64,000 bases of DNA, from the NCBI GenBank assembly GCA_029582265.1, contig CM055826.1, positions 37,394,127-37,458,126 on the forward strand. The letters are read 5' to 3'. Under the pieces are notes generated by a model. That model worked only from the letters and a program-made list of their open reading frames with translations, made no database searches and had not been told where the DNA came from. A program made the translations under genes and the position numbers. The stretch comes from Zoroaster sp. YZ-2022. Taxonomy: Eukaryota > Echinodermata > Asteroidea > Forcipulatida > Zoroasteridae. Shown here in pieces: positions 11,057-23,000 of this stretch (positions are counted from its first letter, which is position 1; each line of letters starts with the position of its first letter).

Positions 11057-14000
11057 CTACAGAAATAACGGCACACGGCAGAGATCCATTATTAATATTG
11101 ACATATATTTATCTATCTGGTAATGAAATCAACGATTTCACAAAAGTGCATACAACACTATAGCTTGTATAGAGTAATCCGGTGACCACTGTTTTTCCAC
11201 CATTACTGCGGTTGTACCACACTCTGCACGCGCGTCACACGCATTCTTAAATACTCGGTACGCTAGCGTTTCGTCAAATAGAGTGCACAGATTGGTCAAA
11301 GAAGCACTGGTCTACATAGAAAACAAACGCCCTACGCAGAATGTAGGTATCACCACAGTTATGGCAGTGCCCAGTGAACTGGTCGACGGATTAGTCTATA
11401 GCTGTAGTTATTGTATCTCTAAGGTCTTGCCATTGGTTCGTATTAGAACTAATAGTAAGATTTACAGACAGCAAAAGTTTGGGAACCACTCGGGGGAAAT
11501 TTAGCTCCTTTGCAATATATCCTTAAACACTACTCATAACTGCCCAAGACAGTTTAGACAAAACGTAATCACGCTTATCAAAATCAGAGCAGCACCAGCT
11601 ATTTTTTTGCAATGCGCGATGCGGATTTGAAGCAATCAGAGTGATGAAGATTGTTTCGCATCATGTGCCTGACTCATGTACTTTGGAAGTGTTTCGTGTG
11701 TCCCCAAAACGTGAATTTGCCCATTTCTATTTGGCTTTATTCAACAAAAATTACAATTTTTTTACATTTTTAAAACAAAATCAATACATGCATTTATAAG
11801 GCACTTAATATTAAGGGAAATATTAGGTGCCTTTACTCACAACAGAATTCACTTAGATACTTCCACTACCATTTGTGAGTGGCTCTGGCAAAACCCTCAA
11901 CTTGGACCCAATTTTCAAAAGTGAGATTTTGGTATAGTTTGATTCTCTAGATTTTCCTCTTTCATTTGATACCAGATTTGTAGAAATCAGAATTTATTTT
12001 TTCTCCAAACTATACCAAAATCTCACTTTTGAAAATTGGGTCCAAGTTTAGGGACATTGTCCTAACCCTAATAGGGCTTTGCCAGAGCCAGTCACATTTG
12101 AATGTATCAAAAATTACCAAACCCAATATTTACTGCCTAATTTTGTTTGTATATTTGACAAATTTTAGATACAGTCTGTAATATTGGTTCCAGACTGTTG
12201 ACCTGGGCACCCAAAGAACAGGTTGTGTATGTAGCGAATAGGACTGCAAACCGATGATAACTCATCTCGTTACACAGGGATGTAATATGACAAAAGTAAA
12301 AAATCCTGAAAAATGGGTAGCTGGCCTGGGTCTCCCTTTGGTCTAGAAGACAAAGTCCCCTGAATCGCCTGGATGTTTAATTTTGGAGGATTTACAGACT
12401 CTCCACATCCCCACAAACAAGAAACAAGAGGTTTGGACAAAATACAGGCTACTTCTTTCTTTCCTTGGTGGCTACTTCTCTTCTTTCAAGAACATTTTGC
12501 GGCAAAGGGAGATTTGTAAAAAATCCTAAAATCAGGAAAGATCCTGAGAAATCACAGGCCTGGTTAATATTACCTTCTCCTGGAGAGACAATCGTGACAT
12601 CATCCTTTAAATCCACCTCCTCTTTATCATCCTCAAAGTCATCGCTACGGGAGGCTTGATTAAAACGGCTCCACCAAGTGGTACGAATTAACTATCATAA
12701 ATCAAACAAACACACATGATCACAGAGGCCACAACCTGTTGCACTAGTCTTCACCGTGATGCCTCTTTAAAATATATTTATGAACACAATTATTGCTACG
12801 AGTCTTGATTGAAATGACTCCACTATGTGGTACGAATCAATCATAAAACAAACAAATAATAATAATATTCCATTCTTATATAGCGCATTTCACATAATGT
12901 CCCAATGCGCTTTACATTATTTCCCCCTGGTCACTGGACCAATATCATTCCTGTAATCTTTCTCAGCTCCCTGGGGAGTATACAGCCCATTATGTGCAAC
13001 CTTTTGGCGCTACAGGGCTCTAATCAAACACAATAACCATCTCTACCCTCACAGGTACCCATTTATACTCCTGGGTGAAGAGAAGCAATTACAGTAAAGT
13101 GTCTTGCTCAGGGACACAAGCACCACGGTCGCGGCCAGGATTCGAACACAATAACCATCTCTACCCTCACAGGTACCCATTTATACTCCCAGGTGATGAG
13201 AAGCAATTACAGTAAAGTGCCTTGCTCAAGGACACAAGTACCAATGTCGCAGGCAGGATTCGAACACAATAACCATCTCTACCCTCACAGGTACCCATTT
13301 ATACTCCCAGGTGATGAGAAGCAATTACAGTAAAGTGCCTTGCTCAAGGACACAAGTACCAAGGTCGCGGGCAGGATTCGAACACAATAACCATCTCTAC
13401 CCTCACAGGTACCCATTTATACTCCCAGGTGATGAGAAGCAATTACAGTAAAGTGCCTTGCTCAAGGACACAAGCGCCATGGTCGCAGCCAGGATTCGAA
13501 CACAATAACCATCTCTACCCTCACAGGTACCCATTTATACTCCCAGGTGATGAGAAGCAATTACAGTAAAGTGCCTTGCTCAAGGACACAAGCGCCATGG
13601 TCGCAGCCAGGATTTGAACCCACATTCTGCAGACACAGCCATCAGAACACAAGTCCAATGCACTTAACCGCTAGACCATGGCACCCTACAAAAACACATG
13701 ATTCGACAGGCCGGGAATTTCACAGAGACCACAACCTATTGCCCTAGTCTTTACTGTGGTGCCCCTTTAAAATATATTTGTGGACATAGTTATTGTAAAT
13801 TCATGCTTCTCATGATTATTTTGAGAAATATTTTTAAAGCAAATTAGAAAAATAGTGAAAAATGTTAACTGTGTGTTTGATGTTATTGTTAAGTACCGTA
13901 ATTTCCGGAATATAAGCCGCGCGGTGTATAAGCCGCACTACCCCAAAATCACCAAAACAAGATTCATGCGTCAACATATAAGCCGCACCGCATATAAGCC

Positions 14001-17000
14001 GCACACACGGAGGCCCCGACGCCACTCACTGTCGGTGCCACAAGGGGGGTCATAAAGGGGGTCATTGTGTTGCGTTCGAGTCAAAATGTATTGAAAGAGA
14101 CACAATAGCATACCTGCCAACCTTGACAAGTGAAAATTCGTAATACTAATAGTAAAGTTTGGCACATTTTACGCATGTCCGAAATACATGTGCATGTACA
14201 GGAATCAACGGCACTGCTTGTGGGATCGATATTTCTTCGACTCCACGTGTTTCTTGACATCGTTAAGGCCACCATGGCTAATGCAGACATCCATGCTGCA
14301 TATTTTACAAAATGCGTGTGAAGTTCCCCAAGTTTGGTGGCAGCAATAACTGGGTAGCTTTCTGAGTATTTATCTCGAAATTTCTGCACCATTTTTATTT
14401 TGCTGTTCCGTTCCCGTATCACTATTTACGGCATATCGCATTCGAATGTCGACGAGTCCCGCTGGTTGCCTGCTTTCTGCACAACGTACATGTAATCACT
14501 ACAACGGCAACCAACGAAACGATGACTCATCGCCTGCCACGCGTAACGAATTTTCCTATTGGCTCCTTCCATAGACTACGATATAACAAATTTTCCCATT
14601 GGCTCTCTGGTACACGCATGGCTACGATCTCGAGTGGATTCTGATGTCGCTGGCGCTAAGCGTTAAACGGTTTTTTCAGAAGTTTTGAATAAATCTGTGT
14701 GTATCGAGGTCCGCTCACGAAAACTGACAATGACCAGACCATTTTCGCTACGAACAATAAAGGTTTTTAGGTTTCTGTTTCTGTCTGTTTACCAACGATT
14801 TTTGCATTGTGTTTTGTTCTTCAAGATTCATACCTCGATAAGCGCACCGGATAAGCCGCAGGCAACTTTTACCGTGTCAAAATCAACGTATAAGCCGCGG
14901 CTTATATTCCGGAAATTACGGTAAGACTAATTGCGGTGACACCATGTGAAATTCTCAATTGAGTTGTAATTAGTTCAGGAGAAACAGAGCATACTGATCA
15001 AGCATACTGATCGAAACGTCGAGTTGTAACCTCCAGTTCTTTTCAGAACTAATTACTAATAATAATAATAATAATAATGTGGACTTATATAGCGCATGTA
15101 TCCACCAAACTGGTGCTCAAGGCGCATTATATTATTACCCCTGCTCATCAGGCTCATAAATCATTCCTGAAACCATCTCAGCTCCCCGAGGAGTATACAG
15201 CTCAATTGCTGCCATTACAGCGCATATAGAGCTAATCAAGCACAATAACCAACTCTGCCCTCACAGGTACCCATTTACCCCTGGGTGGAGAGAAGCAATT
15301 ATGGTAAAGTGTCTTGCTCAAGGACACAAGCACCATGGTCGCGGTTGGGATTCGAACCCACATTCTGATGACTCAGCCATCAGAACACAAATCCGATGCA
15401 CTAAAACCACTCGACCATAGCACTCCACATACTACTCAATAGAGAATTTCACATGGTGTCACCGCAATTAGTCTTACTTATCCTCTTCACCGTGCAAAGC
15501 TACAGGTTTTACCAGATGTTATTGTTATTTATTTAATTCATGGCCGACTCATTACTGTTATGATATTAAAGGGAATTGTTATCCAGTTATTGTAATCTTT
15601 TCCAAATATAAAAATCAAGTGAACAAGGAAACAAGGCTTTTAGATAACACCATAGCAGGAGTGTGATTTTGACCAAAGTAACAAATCCTGAAATATGGTA
15701 GATTTGGGATGGTTTCTAGCCAAAATGCTCAGGTGGTTAGGGTTAATATTGCACTAGAAATATATTTTTGTAAAAAGTATATTTGCGGTAAATAACACCA
15801 TGTGTTTATCTTAATTATCGCTTTAGGCAAAAAATAAAGTCACCAGTTTCTGATCTCCGCAAATATCGCCTCAGAGCTGTGCGTCGGCATTTTTAATTTT
15901 CTTTTTTTGTTGCTATGAAACGATGTCCAATTGCAGCCAAAATTGCAGGATTGATTGGAATTCTGCCGTGCTGTGTTTAAAATGACTTTTTCACATAGGG
16001 GTATGAACATTTGCCCGATTTGTGAGGCCTATCTTAGCCACCATACTTTGTATGTGGGAAATTTGGTCCCCACGTATACAATGTAAAATGTAAAAAAGAA
16101 AAAGATTATTAAAAAAAAAAAAAAAAAAGCATCACCGCATCGCTTTTGAAGCCAACCGATGACCAGAAACTGGAGACTTTTGTTTTTGGCCTATCCACAC
16201 AGTAATGGGAGAAAACAGGTCTATAGACATGATAGTTACCCTTTCGTCTGGAACTGGTTTAGTCAAGAGACTGACTACTACATCAACGATGACCGTGATC
16301 CAAAACAAGATCATGGCAAAGTACATGTAGTGTACTCGTGCTGTAATGGCTGGTCTTGTGTCCTCACCCCAGCAGGGTGGAGCTCGATGGGTAAAGTCTA
16401 AGATCATACGGGTAATACCAATGATGAATCCGACCACAAGACCGCTGAAACATCCCTGAAATCAAAAGATTAAAAGGGAAGATTGATACAACATTAGTTA
16501 ACATTAAGTAAATGTGACTGGCTCTGGCAAAACCCTAAACTTGGACCCAATTTTCAAAAGTGAGGTTTTGGTATAGTTTGATTCTCTAGAATCTAGAATG
16601 TAGAAATCAGAAGAAAAACAATTTCAGAATTTTTTTTTCTTCTGATTTCTACAAATCTGGTATCAAATCAAAGAGGAAAATCTAGAGAATCAAACTATAC
16701 CAAAATCTCACTTTTGAAAATTGGGTCCAAGTTTAGGGTTTTGCCAGATCCAGTCACAAATATTAAAGTAAAGACTGTTTGCAGTGACACCATGTGAAAT
16801 TCTCAATGAGTACTAATTAATGTACAGCAGTGCTTTCCGAGGATACTCAGGTGGGATTCGAACCCATGACCTCCTGCTTACTAGTGCAGACGTCTTAACC
16901 TCTCGTCCACCAAGCTTGCCCGATGACGATTGGCTGGCTAAAATCCTATATAGCAGCGGGTTCCACAATATTTATATGGTAGTTACAAGTCGACATTTCA

Positions 17001-20000
17001 ATCAGAGCATACTGATCGAAACATCGCGTTGTAACCACCAGTTCTTTTCAGAACTAATTACTACTCAATAGAGAACTCCACATGGTCACCGCAAACAGTC
17101 TTTACTTATCCTGTTCACCATGCAAAGCTATTAATTAGTGGTTAACATTAAAGACATAAATGACCACAGTTTGACATGACTTACTTGGTATTAAGTTGAT
17201 ACAAGTATGATCCCAAGGAATCATTACATTTGGAGTGTTTTGTCTTAGAGAGAAATGGCATTGTTAATGTCAAACATCTTGCATTTCAAAAGGTTTGCTG
17301 TTCGCAGGGTTCGATTTAGGATTTGAAAACTGCCTGTGCAAAATGAACAAGGTTTTGAAACTGCCTGTCCAAATAAAGGAGGCTGTATCATCACAATCAG
17401 AGCAGACTTTCGACAGGGCATGGAATCGGTGTCCTAGTTTAACCAGTTCGCGTCGGAGGCCGTGTATACACGCAATTTTTTTTGGGACAGCGGATCGGAG
17501 AGCGTCTAAACACGCCACAGGATTCTCGGGAATATTTGTATAGATTCCCGGTCGACGTGGCAACGAGCCATAAGCATACGGTGGAAGACGCGGTCTCCCC
17601 GGTCACGCTCTGGTGAGCACCATTGGTCGTGTTTGTGCGGTAAAAATAATCCCGCCACGGGGTTCGGAAAAACGTTTTTATTCCCGGTGCGAACTGGTTA
17701 AGATGAACGCAGTAACTGAAAAATACTGACCCATTTATACAGCAGCAACGGTAATATAACATTATCATGTGGGGGAATTATTTTCTGTCACTGAGTTAAT
17801 CTAAAACAGCACTCCGATTCCATGCCCTGTTGATCCTGACGATACTGTCCCTTTAAACTAGCTGGTGAAAATTTTAAGCGTGAAGCACCCAATTGTGAGC
17901 GTGCAAGCCATTACAATGTGGGAGATATTGGGGTCCCGTTTTAGGACCCTGGAAAAATTTGGATTAGATTCTCCGTGGTGCATTCTGAGGCTTTTCTAGC
18001 TTCAAAATTGTTAAGGACTTGCCACAAATAGGTTTGGCTTCAATTAGACTCTTAAGAACAGGCTTACATGAACATGTTAATAGGACAGACTAGATCATGG
18101 ACACTGGACTGTCCTGGACAGGTAGGCTTACATGAACATGTCAATAGGACAGACTAGATCATGGACACTGGACTGTCCTGGACAGGTAGGCTTACATAAA
18201 CATGTTAATAGGACAGGCTAGATAATGGACACTGGACTGTCCTGGACAGGTAGGCTTACATAAACATGTTAATAGGACAGACTAGATAATGGACACTGGA
18301 CTGTCCTGGACAGGTAGGCTTACGTGAACATGTTAATAGGACAAGACTAGATAATGGAACAATGGACTGTCCTGGACAGGTAGGCTTACGTGAACATGTT
18401 AATAGGACAGACTAGATAATGGCACACTGGACTGTCCTGGACAGGTAGGCTTACATAAACATGTTAATAGGACAGACTAGACAATGGACACTGGACTGTC
18501 CTGGACAGGTAGGGTCTAAATAATCCCAACCTGTCCAAACTGATTTTTACCTGTCTTGGGAGACAGATGGACGGGTAGCTAAATGAGACCCTGGGTGTGA
18601 TTTGACGAAAGCAAAAAATCCTGAAAAATGGGTAGCGGGTCTGGGTCTCCCTTTGGTCTAGAGGACAAAGCCCCCTGAACCTTTAATTTTGGAGGATTTA
18701 CAGACTCTCCACATCCCCACAAACAAGAAACTAGAGGTTTGGACACAATACAATCTACTTCTTTCTTTCCTTGGTGGCTACTTCTCTTCTTTCAAGAAAA
18801 TGTTTAGGCAAAGGGAGATTTGTAAAAAATCCTGAAATCAGGAAAAATCCTTAAAAATCACAGGCCTGATCACTATTTTATAGTATAATAATTGCCCAAT
18901 AATCGGTATCCCCAAACCGTTCCTGTAATCACCTTCTCATTTCCTCTTGGCCAGAGGATAGCCAACAGGTAGACAGCAGCAATGGGTGGAGCCAGGAAGG
19001 CGGAGATCTCTTGGATGTAGATGAAGAGTTGTCCTCCTTGCATTGCTTGGACGACTGGTATCCACAAGATGCTGATGATGATCATGACGACAACAACCAA
19101 CCTGTAACGTCAGGATATAAGAAAAGTAATCGGTCGTTTTATCCCGAGATACTGATTAAGTGATTGTGATCATGGTGATCATGGTGATCATGATGACCAT
19201 GATGACCATGATGACCATGATGACAACCAGCCTGCAATGTCCGGATATATGAAAAGTAACATCCCTAGATAATGATTAAGTGATTATGATCAGAGTGATC
19301 ATAGTGATCATGGTGATGATAACCAGCCTGTAACGTCAGGATATATGAAAAGTAATCTGACACTATATCCCGAGATACTGATTAAGTGATTATGATTATG
19401 ATTATAGTGATCATGGTGATCATGATGACGACGAACAGCCTGTAATCTCATGATACAAGTCACTGAGACAAAATATATTCTTGATGACAAGCCTGTACTG
19501 TCATGATGACAAGCCTGGAGCAAGTGATATTTCAAAACAATGGTAGACCCAAAAAATTTGGTTCAAACATAATATATAAAGTGCTATCAGAAGTCTTATC
19601 TACATGAAGTGTGCCACTCGTGTACTAACCTAGTCCACGGCACAGCACCAGAAGTCCGTTACCTACATGAAGTGTGCCACTCGTGTACTAACCTAGTCCA
19701 CGGCACAGCACCAGATGTCTATTACCTACATGAAGTGTGCCGCTCGTGTACTAACCTAATCCACGGCACAGCACCAGAAGTCTGCTACCTACATGAAGTG
19801 TGCCGCTCGTGTACTAACCTAGTCCACGACGTGCCACTCGTGTACTAAGCTAGTCCACGGCATAGTACCAGACACTATGAATAACTTAACCCTGAAAATC
19901 AGTTTTTACCATGAAATAAATAGTTCACAGCAATTTCACGATGACACAACACCGTGAAAACAGCATGAAATACTCTTGGGATTCCTTCACTGTGAAAACG

Positions 20001-23000
20001 CCATAAACTTCTTGTGGCAGTTTTGGGGCAGCTCAGTAATTCTCGAGAGTGCTGTGAATTTGCTGTGAAATCACCATGAACATTATTGCCAATATCTGAG
20101 AGGAAGAGATACCATTAAATTGCCGTGAAATTACAATGAACTGTTATTTCACGGCAAAACGGATTTTCAGGGTGAAGTTGTTCATAGTGAGAAGTCTATT
20201 ACCTACATGTGCGCAACTCGTGTACTAACCTAGTCCACGGCATATCACCAGAAGTCTATTACCTACATGAAGTGTGTCACTCGTGTACTAACCTAGTCCA
20301 CGGCATATCACCAGAAGTCTATTACCTACATGAAGCGTGTCACTCGTGTACTAACCTAGTCCACGGCATAGCACCAGAAGTCTATTACCTACATGAAGTG
20401 TGCCACTCGTGTACTAACCTAGTCCACGGCATATCACCAGAAGTCTATTACCTACATGAAGCGTGTCACTCGTGTACTAACCTAGTCCACGGCATATCAC
20501 CAGAAGTCTATTACCTACATGGAGTGTGCCACTCGTGTACTAACCTAGTCCACGGCACAGTACCAGAAGTCTATTACCTACATGGAGTGTGCCACTCGTG
20601 TACTAACCTAGTCCACGGCATATCACCAGAAGTCTATTACCTACATGAAGCGTGTCACTCGTGTACTAACCTAGTCCACGGCACAGTACCAGAAGTCTGT
20701 TACCTACATGAAGTGTGGCACTCGTGTACTAACCTAGTCCACGGCATATCACCAGAAGTCTATTACCTACATGAAGTGTGCCACTCGTGTACTAACCTAG
20801 TCCAAGGCATATCACCAGAAGTCTATTACCTACATGAAGCGTGTCACTCGTGTACTAACCTAGTCCACGGCATATCACCAGAAGTCTATTACCTACATGA
20901 AGCGTGTCACTCGTGTACTAACCTAGTCCACGGCACAGTACCAGAAGTCTATTACCTACATGAAGTGTGCCACTCGTGTACTAACCTAGTCCACGGCACA
21001 GTACCAGAAGTCTATTACCTACATGAAGTGTGCCACTGGTGTACTAACCTAGTCCACGGCACAGTACCAGAAGTCTATTACCTACATGAAGTGTGCCACT
21101 CGTGTACTAACCTAGTCCACGGCACAGTACCAGAAGTCTATTACCTACATGAAGTGTGCCACTCGTGTACTAACCTAGTCCACGGCACAGTACCAGAAGT
21201 CTATTACCTACATGAAGCGTGTCACTCGTGTACTAACCTAGTCCAAGGCATATCACCAGAAGTCTATTACCTACATGAAGTGTGCCACTCGTGTACTAAC
21301 CTAGTCCAAGGCATATCACCAGAAGTCTATTACCTACATGAAGCGTGTCACTCGTGTACTAACCTAGTCCACGGCATAGTACCAGAAGTCTCTTACCTAC
21401 ATGAAGTGTGCCACTCGTGTACTAACCTAGTCCACGGCATAGCACCAGAAGTCTCTTACCTACATGAAGTGTGCCGCTCGTGTACTAACCTAGTCCACGG
21501 CATATCACCAGAAGTCTATTACCTACATGAAGCGTGTCACTCGTGTACTAACCTAGTCCACGGCACAGTACCAGAAGTCTATTACCTACATGAAGTGTGC
21601 CACTCGTGTACTAACCTAGTCCACGGCACAGTACCAGAAGTCTATTACCTACATGAAGCGTGTCACTCGTGTACTAACCTAGTCCACGGCACAGTACCAG
21701 AAGTCTGTTACCTACATGAAGCGTGTCACTCGTGTACTAACCTAGTCCATGGCATAGGTACCAGAAGTCTGTTACCTACATGAAGTGTGCCGCTCGTGTA
21801 CTAACCTAGTCCACGGCACAGTACCAGAAGTCTGTTACCTACATGAAGTGCGCCACTCGTGTACTAACCTAGTCCACGGCACAGTACCAGAAGTCTATTA
21901 CCTACATTGAGTGTGCCACTCGTGTACTAACCTAGTCCACGGCACAGTACCAGAAGTCTGTTACCTACATGAAGTGTGCCACTCGTGTACTAACCTAGTC
22001 CACGGCACAGTACCAGAAGTCTGTTACCTACATGAAGTGTGCCACTCGTGTACTAACCTAGTCCACGGCACAGTACCAGAAGTCTGTTACCTACATGAAG
22101 TGTGTCACTCGTGTACTAACCTAGTCCACGGCACAGTACCAGAAGTCTGTTACCTACATGAAGCGTGTCACTCGTGTACTAACCTAGTCCATGGCATAGG
22201 TACCAGAAGTCTGTTACCTACATGAAGTGTGCCGCTCGTGTACTAACCTAGTCCACGGCACAGTACCAGAAGTCTGTTACCTACATGAAGTGTGCCGCTC
22301 GTGTACTAACCTAGTCCACGGCACAGTACCAGAAGTCTGTTACCTACATGAAGTGTGCCGCTCGTGTACTAACCTAGTCCACGGCACAGTACCAGAAGTC
22401 TGTTACCTACATGAAGTGTGCCGCTCGTGTACTAACCTAGTCCATGGCATAGGTACCATAAGTCTGTTACCTACATGAAGTGTGCCACTCGTGTACTAAC
22501 CTAGTCCATGGCATAGGTACCAGAAGTCTGTTACCTACATGAAGTGTGCCGCTCGTGTACTAACCTAGTCCATGGCATAGGTACCAGAAGTCTGTTACCT
22601 ACATGAAGTGTGTCACTCGTGTACTAACCTAGTCCACGGCATAGTACTCCAAGAACAATGGATTTGGCCCATTCGTGATGTTTTGTTCCACAAACTGATG
22701 CACAAGGTCTCAACAAGACTACTAACAATGCTTGAGTTACAAACGGGATAGTTTAAAGCCAGTATACATGTACATGTACACTAAAAATTAATGCAGATTG
22801 TTCATATTTGTTGAACTGTGGAATTTCTGTTTTCGGATGACTCATTTTGGAAAATATTTCAAACTTTTTTTGGTACTATGATAGCACCTTAAAGGGGCAG
22901 TATCGTCACAATCAACAGGGCATGGAATCGGAGTATTTTTGGATTAACTGAGTGACTGCCATAATACCCCACATGATAAGGTCATATTACCGTTGATGCT

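Noticed and set aside
14081..14422. 113-aa - strand frame as a transposase
   Set aside because: Inside a TA-flanked element, but no DDE, HTH or zinc-finger motif can be seen.
20209..21783. 524-codon open frame as a repeat protein
   Set aside because: It is a by-product of a 63-bp tandem unit without stops in one frame, lies antisense in an intron, and frame-breaking units occur in the same array.
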